DNA of 64,000 nt from Sphingopyxis witflariensis (GTDB lineage: Bacteria > Pseudomonadota > Alphaproteobacteria > Sphingomonadales > Sphingomonadaceae): NCBI RefSeq assembly GCF_002205635.1, contig NZ_NISJ01000002.1, forward strand, positions 310,001 to 374,000, in the 5' to 3' direction. The first letter of the stretch is position 1. Each line of letters starts with the position of its first letter. Shown here piece after piece: positions 26,029 to 34,538 of this stretch. The notes beneath the pieces are model-generated. The model worked only from the letters and a program-made list of their open reading frames with translations. It did not search any database and was not told where the DNA came from. Both the position numbers and the translations under genes were made by a program.

Positions 26029-28164
26029 ATGACCGCCCGACCCCGTTGGCAACGCTGGCTCGCATGGGCAGCGCTCGCGCTGCTCATCCTCACCACCATC
26101 GCGCACCTCCTCACGCGCCCGCCTGCGATGCCCGATTACGCCGCCGTCCGCGCCGACTGGAAGCCCAGCGAAGCCTGGCTCTATGACCGCAACGGCCGCC
26201 TGCTCGATAGCGAGCGCGTCAATTTCGAGCGTCGCCGCCTCGCATGGGTCCCGCTCGGCGACATCAGCCCCGCGGTCCGCGATATGGTGGTGCAGGCCGA
26301 GGACCGGCGTTTCTGGTCGCATGGCGGGGTTGACTGGCTGGCAATCGCCAGCGCCGCACGCACCCGCCTGACGTGGGGTAGGACCGGCGGGCGCTCGCGC
26401 GGCGCCTCGACCCTCCCGATGCAGCTTGCGGGCTTCCTCGCGCCGGAACTCGCGCAACCGGGCAAGCGCGACTGGTTGAACAAGATCCGCCAGATGCGCG
26501 CCGGACAGGCGCTCGCGTCAAGCTGGTCGCACGAAGAGATACTCGAGGCCTATTTCAATCTCGTGCCCCTGCGCGGCGAAGCGCAGGGGATCGGCGCAGG
26601 ATCGCGCGCGCTGTTCGGGAAACGCCCCGCCGAAATGACCCGCACCGACGCGGCGTTGTTCGCGGGCCTCCTCCCCAATCCGACCGCGGGCGCCGAAGCG
26701 CTCGGCCGCCGCGCGTGCCGGGTCGCGCAGGCGAAGGATTGCGGCACGATCCGTGCCGCCGCCGCGACGCTCGTATCGGGCGAGCGCATCGCCGAACTCG
26801 ATCCAGCGCTTGCCCCTCACCTTGCCGTGCGCCTGCTCGACAAGCCGGGAAAGCGCGTGACGACGACGATCGATCGCCGCGTTCAGGCCGCCGCGATCGT
26901 CGCGCTGCGCCGCCAGCTCGCCGGACTCGGATCGGACCGTGTCCGCGACGGCGCGGTCGTCGTCCTCGATAATGCCACCGGCGAGGTGCTCGCCTATGTC
27001 GGCGGGGTCGGCCTGAAATCGACCGCCGCCGCGGTCGACGGCGCCAATGCGCGGCGGCAGGCGGGCTCGACGCTCAAGCCGCATCTTTACGCGCAGGTGA
27101 TCGAACGCGGCTGGCTGACCGCCGCGTCGATCCTCGACGACAGCCCGGTCCAGCTTGACACCGCCTCGGGCCTCTATGTCCCCAAAAACTACGACCACAG
27201 CTTCAAGGGTCCGGTCAGCGTCCGCAACGCGCTGGCAAGCTCGCTGAACGTCCCCGCCGTCCGCGCGCTCATCATCGACGATGTTCAGGCGTTTCGCGAT
27301 CGCCTCTGGGCACTCGGCTATCACGGCCTTGTCGAGGATGGCGATTTTTACGGCTTTAGCCTTGCACTCGGTTCGGCCGAAGTGTCGCTGGTCGAACAGG
27401 CCAACGCCTTTCGCAGCTTCGCCAACCACGGCCGCTGGTCACCGGTGCATTTCGGACTGAACGAACCTGCGGGCGAAACGCGCCAGATCGTGGCGCCCGC
27501 CGCCGCCTTCATCGTCGGCGACATCCTCGCCGACGCCTCCGCCCGCGCCGATGCCTTCGGGTCCGACAGCGCGCTGCGCCTCCCCTTCTGGGCCGCCGCC
27601 AAGACCGGCACGTCGAAGGGGATGCGCGACAATTGGTGCATCGGCTGGTCCGACCGCTTCACCGTCGCGGTGTGGGTCGGCAATCTCGAGGGCGATTCGA
27701 TGCGGGCGGTCTCGGGCACCTCGGGCGCGGCGCCGGTGTGGCGCGACGTGATGCTCGCGCTCCACGCCGGGAGCCCTGGCAAGCCGCCCGCGAGGCCCGA
27801 AGGCGTCGAGGCGCGCCAGATCGCGCTTCCCGGCACGCGCGAACCACCGCGCCGCGAATATTTCCTGCGCGGCACCGCGCAGAGCGAAATGGCGACCGCC
27901 CCCGCCGTCTCACGCCGCCCGCGCATCACCAGCCCGGTCAGCGGCAGCGTTTATGCACTCGATCCCGATATCCCGATCGATCGCCAGCGGCTGGCGGTGA
28001 GCGTCAGCGGATCGGTCGCCGGTCACCGCCTGATCCTCGACAAGACTGCGCTCGGCGATGCCGATACGGGCCAGCAAATCCTGCCGCGCCCGGGAATCCA
28101 TATGCTGACGCTCGTCGATCCCGGCGGGCGGATGATCGACCGGGTCCGCTTTACGGTACGGTAA
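26029..28164 (+). CDS. pbpC: Penicillin-binding protein 1C (bifunctional peptidoglycan synthase)
   Basis: A 711-residue class A PBP. There is an N-terminal membrane anchor (LAWAALALLILTTIAHLL). The GT51 glycosyltransferase shows EDRRFWSHGG at residues 91-100 and STLPMQL shortly after. The transpeptidase has STLK with the active Ser at residue 347, SLN at 405 and KTGTS at 525. A C-terminal PBP1C-specific beta-domain (SPVSGSVYALDPDIP onward) completes it. It polymerises and cross-links peptidoglycan in the periplasm. Pairing with the upstream macroglobulin matches the conserved yfhM-pbpC arrangement thought to guard the wall during damage. Confidence 0.95.
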   Translation: MTARPRWQRWLAWAALALLILTTIAHLLTRPPAMPDYAAVRADWKPSEAWLYDRNGRLLDSERVNFERRRLAWVPLGDISPAVRDMVVQAEDRRFWSHGGVDWLAIASAARTRLTWGRTGGRSRGASTLPMQLAGFLAPELAQPGKRDWLNKIRQMRAGQALASSWSHEEILEAYFNLVPLRGEAQGIGAGSRALFGKRPAEMTRTDAALFAGLLPNPTAGAEALGRRACRVAQAKDCGTIRAAAATLVSGERIAELDPALAPHLAVRLLDKPGKRVTTTIDRRVQAAAIVALRRQLAGLGSDRVRDGAVVVLDNATGEVLAYVGGVGLKSTAAAVDGANARRQAGSTLKPHLYAQVIERGWLTAASILDDSPVQLDTASGLYVPKNYDHSFKGPVSVRNALASSLNVPAVRALIIDDVQAFRDRLWALGYHGLVEDGDFYGFSLALGSAEVSLVEQANAFRSFANHGRWSPVHFGLNEPAGETRQIVAPAAAFIVGDILADASARADAFGSDSALRLPFWAAAKTGTSKGMRDNWCIGWSDRFTVAVWVGNLEGDSMRAVSGTSGAAPVWRDVMLALHAGSPGKPPARPEGVEARQIALPGTREPPRREYFLRGTAQSEMATAPAVSRRPRITSPVSGSVYALDPDIPIDRQRLAVSVSGSVAGHRLILDKTALGDADTGQQILPRPGIHMLTLVDPGGRMIDRVRFTVR

Positions 28165-28270
28165 GCATAGCCGCCCCACGAAATTAAGTTGCGCTGACGG
28201 ATGGAGAAGCTAGTCTGCGCTGCCAGGAGAGGGCGCCGTCGACGGTCGCCCCACAAGGGGAAATTTCTCT

Positions 28271-29806
28271 ATGATATTTGACCGGGTAAAACCGTTAGAT
28301 GCCATTTTGGCGACAGCAGAAAAAAAACCACTGACGCGAACGCTCGGCGCTTTCCAGCTGACGATGCTCGGCGTTGGTGCGGTCATCGGGACCGGCATCT
28401 TCGTCCTGACGGCAGAGGCCGCGCAGAAAGCCGGGCCCGGCATGATGATCAGCTTTATCATCGCGGGCTTCGTCTGCGCCGTTGCCGCGCTCTGTTATGC
28501 CGAAATGGCGTCGATGGTACCTGTTTCGGGTTCCGCCTATACCTATAGCTATGCTGTGATGGGCGAACTGCTGGCCTGGATGGTCGGCTGGGCGCTAATC
28601 CTCGAATATGCCGTCGCTGCGGGCGCCGTTTCGGTCGGATGGTCCGGCTATATGATCGGTATTCTGGAAAATGCCCTGCACATAAACATACCCGATGCGC
28701 TGGTGCTTGGGCCCTATGACGGCGGGATCATCAACCTGCCCGCGATGGTCATCGCCGGTCTGGTTACCTGGCTGCTCGTTATCGGGACCAAAGAAAGCGC
28801 GATGATCAACGCCATCCTCGTGATGATCAAAATTGCCGCGCTCACCTTGTTCGTCGTGCTCGCACTGCCCGTCATGCAGATGCAGAATTTCGAACCTTTC
28901 GCACCGCTCGGCATGGCCGGCATCTCAGCAGCAGCGGCATCGATTTTCTTTGCCTATGTCGGCTTCGATGCGGTCTCCACTGCGGCCGAGGAAACCAAGA
29001 ATCCGCAACGCAACATGCCGATCGGCCTGATCGGCTCGCTCGCCATCTGCACGATCTTCTACATCCTCGTCGCGGCGGGCGTCATCGGCAGCGTCGGCGC
29101 GCAGCCCATCACCGACGCGGCGGGCAACGCCTTTGCAGCGGGCAGCCTCGAACTGAGCCAGGCCTGCGCCGCGATGGGCGACAATGCGGTGGTTTGCTCC
29201 AAAGAAGCTTTGGCCTGGACGCTCCGCAACATCGGCTGGACGCAAGTTGGCAACCTTGTCGGTCTTGCCGCCACTATCGCCCTTCCTTCGGTCATCCTGA
29301 TGATGATGTTCGGTCAGACCCGCATTTTCTTCGTGATGAGCCGCGACGGCCTGCTTCCGGCGATCTTCTCGCGCACCCACGCGCGCTACCACACGCCGCA
29401 TGTGATCACGATGATCACGGGCGTGTTCGTCGCGCTGTTCGCCGCTTTCTTCCCGGTCGGCAAGCTGGCCGACATCTCCAACTCGGGGACGCTTTTCGCC
29501 TTCCTGATGGTGTCGATCGCCGTGCTGGTGCTTCGCCGCACCGATCCCAACCGCGTGCGTCCCTTCCGTACGCCGCTGGTCAATGTGATCGCACCGGTCT
29601 CGGTCGCAGGTTGCGCCTATCTGTTCTGGAGCCTGTCGGTCGATACCAAGCTGATGTTCGTCGGCTGGGCCGTGGTCGGCCTTATCGTCTACTTCGGTTA
29701 CAGCCGCCGCCGCAGTCATGTCGGCCTGGGCCATATCGAAGTGCATGAGGATGACAGCGATGCACCGCCGCCGCCGGTACCCCCGGTGCCGTCGTTCAAG
29801 AGCTAA
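28271..29806 (+). CDS. APC-family amino acid permease
   Basis: A 511-residue inner-membrane transporter with about 12-14 hydrophobic helices. The first helix carries the family signature GVGAVIGTGIFVLT, where the substrate carboxylate binds. FFAYVGFDAVSTAAEETKNPQRN, near residue 225-250, is the TM6 region and loop of the cationic amino acid transporter branch. The C-terminus is a short acidic, Pro-rich tail. It has its own ribosome site and a strong terminator directly after it, so it is probably monocistronic. Exact substrate is not determinable. Confidence 0.88.
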   Translation: MIFDRVKPLDAILATAEKKPLTRTLGAFQLTMLGVGAVIGTGIFVLTAEAAQKAGPGMMISFIIAGFVCAVAALCYAEMASMVPVSGSAYTYSYAVMGELLAWMVGWALILEYAVAAGAVSVGWSGYMIGILENALHINIPDALVLGPYDGGIINLPAMVIAGLVTWLLVIGTKESAMINAILVMIKIAALTLFVVLALPVMQMQNFEPFAPLGMAGISAAAASIFFAYVGFDAVSTAAEETKNPQRNMPIGLIGSLAICTIFYILVAAGVIGSVGAQPITDAAGNAFAAGSLELSQACAAMGDNAVVCSKEALAWTLRNIGWTQVGNLVGLAATIALPSVILMMMFGQTRIFFVMSRDGLLPAIFSRTHARYHTPHVITMITGVFVALFAAFFPVGKLADISNSGTLFAFLMVSIAVLVLRRTDPNRVRPFRTPLVNVIAPVSVAGCAYLFWSLSVDTKLMFVGWAVVGLIVYFGYSRRRSHVGLGHIEVHEDDSDAPPPPVPPVPSFKS

Positions 29807-29810
29807 ATGG

Positions 29811-29837
29811 AAAGGGGGCTTCGGCCCCCTTTCTTTT
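29811..29837 (+). terminator. Rho-independent terminator of the amino acid permease gene
   Basis: AAAGGGGGC-TTCG-type loop-GCCCCCTTT followed by CTTTT, five bases after the stop codon. The symmetric arms may also serve the convergent Bcr/CflA gene, which stops at 29846. Confidence 0.85.
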
Positions 29838-29845
29838 GCCGTCGA

Positions 29846-31093
29846 TTAATATGGGCTTTTGGGCGCGGTGCGCGGCCGGGTGAACAGCTTGCCGCGCTCG
29901 GCCCATAGCACGAGCAGCAGGCCCGCAACCGCACAGCCGAGGAAGGCATAGGCCAGCGGCAAGGTCGTGCCGTCATATTGCTGGCCGATAAACGCCCCCG
30001 CCGACGCCGCGAGCAGCATCTTGGCAAAGCCTTGGTACGACGATGCGACCCCGGCCATATGCCCGAAATCCTCCATCGCGATCGACCCGAAATTGCTGCT
30101 GATGAAGCCGATCAGCCCGACATTGACCATCATCAACAGGGTGAACATCGTCAGCGTTTCGGTGCCGCTCGACGCCGCCGCAATCTGCGCGATCGAGGTC
30201 GCCATGAACGCGAAGACCGCGGTCTGCGACACGCGCCGCGCGCCGAAGCGCTCGACGATATGTGCGTTGGAGAAATTGGCGATCGCGATGCCGACGGCCA
30301 CGCAGGCGAAGACGAGCGGAAACAGCGGCTGCGCATCGAAAATTTCGGCGATGATCTGTTCGCTGCTGTTGAGATAGCCGAACAGCGCGCCCTGCATCAG
30401 GCCCGATGCGATCATATAACCCGCAGCGCGGCGGTGCCGCGTCACCGTCAACCAGCCCGACACCACCGTTCCGAGGTCCAGCGGCCGCGCGTCGGCCGGA
30501 TCGAGCGTTTCGGGCAGGCGGCGCAGCCAGATGAGCATGAGCAGGCTCATCACCGCGAACAGCATGAAAATTGCGCGCCAGCCGGCCACCGCAGCAACCC
30601 CGGCGCCGATCGCCGGGGCGATGATCGGCACGATCATGAAGACGAGGAAGATCAGCGACATGCGTTTCGCCATGGCGTCGCCGACGAACAGGTCGCGGAT
30701 CACCGCGACGACGATAACACCCAGCGCCGCGCTGACGAGGCCGTGGCCGAAACGCAGCGCGAGCAGCATCGGGAAACTCGTGGCGAGCGCGCAGCCGATC
30801 GCGAACACGGCATAGGCCCATAGCGCCGCGACGAGCACGCGCTTGCGCCCGAAGCGATCCGCGAGCGGGCCATAGACGAGCGAGCCAAAGGCGACGCCGA
30901 GCAGATAGACCGAGATGACATGCTGGCGCTGGTTGGCGACAACCACGCCCAAGCCCTTCGCAATCGCCGGCAGCGCGGGCAGCATCGAGTCGATGGCGAG
31001 CGCGTTGAGCGCCATCACCATCGCCATCATGAACACCATTTCGCGATCGCCCGGAAGGCCCGACCGCTGTGAAGCTTTGGATAATTTGTGCAT
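29846..31093 (-). CDS. Bcr/CflA-family MFS drug exporter
   Basis: A 415-residue major facilitator with 12 predicted helices. It has the antiporter-type DSMLPALPAIAKGLG opening of the Bcr/CflA group, and the loop 2-3 motif GPLADRFGRKRVL. The family exports drugs such as bicyclomycin, chloramphenicol or sulfonamides by proton antiport. It stands alone, convergent with the permease and divergent from nothing close; the next minus-strand operon ends at 31237. Substrate is inferred only at family level. Confidence 0.87.
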   Translation of the reverse strand: MHKLSKASQRSGLPGDREMVFMMAMVMALNALAIDSMLPALPAIAKGLGVVVANQRQHVISVYLLGVAFGSLVYGPLADRFGRKRVLVAALWAYAVFAIGCALATSFPMLLALRFGHGLVSAALGVIVVAVIRDLFVGDAMAKRMSLIFLVFMIVPIIAPAIGAGVAAVAGWRAIFMLFAVMSLLMLIWLRRLPETLDPADARPLDLGTVVSGWLTVTRHRRAAGYMIASGLMQGALFGYLNSSEQIIAEIFDAQPLFPLVFACVAVGIAIANFSNAHIVERFGARRVSQTAVFAFMATSIAQIAAASSGTETLTMFTLLMMVNVGLIGFISSNFGSIAMEDFGHMAGVASSYQGFAKMLLAASAGAFIGQQYDGTTLPLAYAFLGCAVAGLLLVLWAERGKLFTRPRTAPKSPY

Positions 31094-31174
31094 TGCAGCG
31101 AGACTATGCGCCGCCAGCGCCGTTTTGGATAGCCCCCAAGGGCCAAAAGCGGCGGTGCAATGCTATGCAATCCA

Positions 31175-31210
31175 AGCAAAAGGGCCGCCCCGCGGGTGCG
31201 GGACGGCCCT
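31175..31210 (-). terminator. Terminator of the acylase - M16 - small protein operon
   Basis: On the minus strand AGGGCCGTCCCGC...GCGGGGCGGCCCT (31210-31181) is followed by TTTGCTTG. It lies 27 bases after the stop of the 100-residue gene. Confidence 0.7.
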
Positions 31211-31236
31211 ACCTATTGCGCGGCTGGTGCGGGCGA

Positions 31237-31539
31237 TTAAGCCTGACGCGTGCCGTTCATCGCCATCGAACCGAAAGCGCCGGCCTTGATGGTACCGGTC
31301 AGAACGTCGCCGTCGACCGTCGCTTCGCATTCGAGCGTCATTGGCATCGGGACCTTCATGTTCATGGTCCAGGTCAGCTTGTTGCCGTCGACCTTGCCAT
31401 TTTCAACGTCGAGCGATCCCATGCCGCCGGCATTCTGGCCGGTGAAGCTGCCGCCGTCGCTGCTGACGGTGAAAACCGACTTCTGGTCGCCCATCGGCGA
31501 CTTGGTGATGCAATCATAGCTACCATCGACTTGAGACAT
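31237..31539 (-). CDS. Small beta-rich conserved protein, 100 residues
   Basis: The protein starts MSQVDGSYDC, preceded by GGAGAG, and has no signal peptide. The pattern is alternating short strands: VFTVSSDGGSFTG, GKVDGNKLTWTM, DVLTGTIKAGAFG, ending in a NGTRQA tail. This suits a small beta-barrel of the type seen in conserved proteobacterial hypotheticals. It begins 25 bases after the M16 peptidase stop and is followed by a terminator, so it is the last gene of that operon. Function unknown; a lipid or ligand-binding role is a guess from the fold-like pattern. Confidence 0.75.
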   Translation of the reverse strand: MSQVDGSYDCITKSPMGDQKSVFTVSSDGGSFTGQNAGGMGSLDVENGKVDGNKLTWTMNMKVPMPMTLECEATVDGDVLTGTIKAGAFGSMAMNGTRQA

Positions 31540-31564
31540 ATAAACTCTCCTACTGAAACTGATG

Positions 31565-34444
31565 TTAGTTAGCGGGTGACGCTGTTTCCACTGCCAATCC
31601 CAATCCGTCAAGCTGCGGTTTTACCACCGCAGCGTCGCCGACAATGACATAGACAAGATCGTCGGCGCTAAAGGCTTTGCGTGCTGCCGCATCGATTTCA
31701 GGCGCGGTCATCGCTTCATAAGTCGCGGCGAGCGTTTCATAATAATTGTCAGGGCGGCCGAATTTAACAATCGAGCGCAGCCCTCCGAGCACGTCGCCCG
31801 AGGTTTCGAAGCTGCCCGGCAATTCGCGCACGCTGCCGTTGACCGTGCGCTGCAATTCGTCGGCCGTCACGCCCTTGTCGCCGAGGAAAGCCTTGAGGTC
31901 GCTTTGCAATTCCCTGATCGAATCGCCGGTGCGGTCGGCCTGAACCGGCGCCGCGATGACCCAGCTCAGCCGGTCTTTCTCGCTCGAAATGCGCGCACGC
32001 ACACCATAGGACCAGCCCTTGGTCTCACGCAGGTTCATGTTGAAGCGCGACAGAAAATTGCCGCCGAAAATATCATTGGCCGAACGCAGCACATCCAGAT
32101 CGTCGCCGCCCTTTGCATCCAATATTTTGCCCGCGAGGATCACCGACTGCGGCGATTTCGGCCGGTCGATCAGCAGGATGCGCGGCTTGGGCTGCGGGAT
32201 CGCGATTTCAAAATGCTTGGTCGGCTTCGCCGTCGCCGGAGTCTTCCAATTGCCAAAGGCGGCATCGAGCTGCTTCGTCACATCCTTCAGCGTCGTATCC
32301 CCGACGACAAAGATACGCGCCGTATCGGGCCGGAACCATGTCGCATGAAAGGCGGCGAGCTGCTCGCGCGTCGCCGCGGTAACGGCCTTCGCATTGCCCA
32401 GCCCCGAGGGCGGAATGCCATAGGGATGGTCGGGACCGTAAAGCGTCGGCATCAGCACGCGGGAGGCGATCGCGTTCGGATTGTTGAGTTCGGCGTTCAA
32501 CCGGTTGAGCTGCTGCGCGCGCACGCGCTCGAGTTCCTTCGCATCGAAGGCGGGATTGCGGATATAGTCGGCGAGCAAAGTCAGCGACGGTGCGAGATTC
32601 GGCTTCAGCGCGAACAGGCTGAACACCGTCTCGTCGGCATTGGCCGACCCGTCGATCTGCGCGCCGAGCCGCTCTTTCGCTTCAGCAAAAGCGATCGAAT
32701 CGAGGCTGGTCGTGCCCTCGTCCATCAGGCTGAGCATCAGCGACTGGGTGCCCAGCGCATTGTGCGGATCGGCGGCATAGCCCGCGTCAAAGCTCACCGC
32801 GACATTGACCGTCGGCACCGTCGCGCGGCGCGCGAAAACGACCTCGATGCCGTTCTTCAATTTGGCGCGTTCGATCGCGGGGAAGTCGAGCGCCTTGAGG
32901 TCGGTCACGGCGGGCATCTGCGAGCGGTCGGCGATCGAGGTACCGATGCCGGTGTCAGGACCGACATCGCCTAGCGCGGGGTTCCAGTAACGGTCGGCCC
33001 CGACAAACTCGCGCGGTTTGCCCGCCGTCACCGCGCCGCCGCGATTTTCACCGCCCTCGGTGCGCTCGCCGGGGGTATAGGTCAGCGAGAAGGCCGGGCG
33101 CGACAGCCATTTGTTCGCGACCGCCTTCACCTGCTCGGGCGTCGCCTTGGCCATGCGGTCGAGTTCGACTTTATAATAGCCCGGATCGTTCGAATAGAGC
33201 GCGCCCTCGGCGAGCGCGACGGCCTTGCCGCCAAAGCCGCCGACCGACTCAAGCCCCGAAATTACGCCGCCAAGATAGCTCGCCGCCGCGCGCTGCAATT
33301 CGTCGGCGGTCGGGCCGCTCGCGAGGAAGGATGCGATTTCCTCATCAAGCCGCTTGGCGACATGTGCCGGATCAACGCCGGGTTTCACATCGGCCTGGAC
33401 GAGCAATATGCCGGCATCCTCGAAAGGCTGCGCACCCGCCGATACGCTCACCGCGACCGGATCCTTGCGCACCAGCGCATTGTCGAGCCGTGACGACGAC
33501 AGTCCGCCGAGCACGGTCATCGCCATTTGCAGCGGCACGGACTCGGGATCGTTGAGCCCAGGGATCGCCCACATGCGGTAGATGCGCGTCGTCGGGACAA
33601 GATCCCTGACCTCTTTCGCGAGCGGCGCGGGCAGTGTCGGCACTTTGACGACCGGTGCAGCAATCGCCGGGCCGCGCGGGATGTCGCCGAACCATTCGCC
33701 GACCTTGGCCTTGGCTGTCGCGAGGTCCACGTCGCCTGCGATCACCAGCACCGCATTGTTGGGGCCGTAATTGTCGGTGAACCACTTCTTCACATCGCCA
33801 AGGCTCGCCGAATTAAGATCGCCCATCGAGCCGATCGTGCTGTGATGATAGGGGTGGCCGGTCGGGAAGAGATTCTCGAAAATCTCGTAACGCAGCAGAC
33901 CATAGGGGTTGTTGTCGCCCTGACGCTTTTCATTCTGGACGACGCCGCGCTGGTTATCGAGCTTTTCCTGCGTCACCGCCCCGAGCAAATGCCCCATGCG
34001 GTCGCTTTCGAGGAACAGTGCAAGGTCGAGCGCGCCGGTGGGGACGGTTTCGAAATAATTGGTGCGATCGACATTGGTCGTGCCGTTACTGTCGGTCGCG
34101 CCGACCTGTTGCAGCGGCTCGAAAAAGTCGCCGGGGGCATTTTCGGACCCGTTGAACATCAAATGTTCGAACAGATGGGCAAAACCCGTCTTGCCCTTGG
34201 GCTCATGCTTCGACCCGACGCGATACCATACCGACACCGCGACGACCGGCGCCTTGCGATCCTCATGGACGATCACGCGCAGCCCGTTGTCGAGAGTGAA
34301 GGCCTGATAGGGAATATCGACCGCTTTCACGAGGTCGGCGATCGGCGCGGGGTTCGCCGCCTTCGCCTTGGCGAGCGCAGGACCGGCAGCGACGAGCGAC
34401 GTCGACAGCGCAAGAGCCAAGGCGAAATGATGGAAACGGGGCAT
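31565..34444 (-). CDS. Secreted M16-family metallopeptidase (two-domain)
   Basis: A 959-residue pitrilysin-type zinc peptidase. The N-terminus MPRFHHFALALALSTSLVAA is a signal peptide ending ALAKA, so it acts in the periplasm or outside. The inverted zinc motif HLFEH is at residues 90-94 with the downstream Glu region expected about 70 residues later. A second M16 half begins near residue 500 and lacks the motif, as usual for the inactive half. GAGAGG precedes the ATG at 34444; the longer frame to 34504 lacks support. It lies between an acylase gene (94 bases upstream) and the 100-residue gene. Confidence 0.9.
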   Translation of the reverse strand: MPRFHHFALALALSTSLVAAGPALAKAKAANPAPIADLVKAVDIPYQAFTLDNGLRVIVHEDRKAPVVAVSVWYRVGSKHEPKGKTGFAHLFEHLMFNGSENAPGDFFEPLQQVGATDSNGTTNVDRTNYFETVPTGALDLALFLESDRMGHLLGAVTQEKLDNQRGVVQNEKRQGDNNPYGLLRYEIFENLFPTGHPYHHSTIGSMGDLNSASLGDVKKWFTDNYGPNNAVLVIAGDVDLATAKAKVGEWFGDIPRGPAIAAPVVKVPTLPAPLAKEVRDLVPTTRIYRMWAIPGLNDPESVPLQMAMTVLGGLSSSRLDNALVRKDPVAVSVSAGAQPFEDAGILLVQADVKPGVDPAHVAKRLDEEIASFLASGPTADELQRAAASYLGGVISGLESVGGFGGKAVALAEGALYSNDPGYYKVELDRMAKATPEQVKAVANKWLSRPAFSLTYTPGERTEGGENRGGAVTAGKPREFVGADRYWNPALGDVGPDTGIGTSIADRSQMPAVTDLKALDFPAIERAKLKNGIEVVFARRATVPTVNVAVSFDAGYAADPHNALGTQSLMLSLMDEGTTSLDSIAFAEAKERLGAQIDGSANADETVFSLFALKPNLAPSLTLLADYIRNPAFDAKELERVRAQQLNRLNAELNNPNAIASRVLMPTLYGPDHPYGIPPSGLGNAKAVTAATREQLAAFHATWFRPDTARIFVVGDTTLKDVTKQLDAAFGNWKTPATAKPTKHFEIAIPQPKPRILLIDRPKSPQSVILAGKILDAKGGDDLDVLRSANDIFGGNFLSRFNMNLRETKGWSYGVRARISSEKDRLSWVIAAPVQADRTGDSIRELQSDLKAFLGDKGVTADELQRTVNGSVRELPGSFETSGDVLGGLRSIVKFGRPDNYYETLAATYEAMTAPEIDAAARKAFSADDLVYVIVGDAAVVKPQLDGLGLAVETASPAN

Positions 34445-34538
34445 GGATATCCTCTCGGAATGGCGGGCATGGACGCCCGCATATAACGGCGTGCCGAACG
34501 GCACTGTGTCAGTGGTTTAGGACGGCCATATCCGCCAT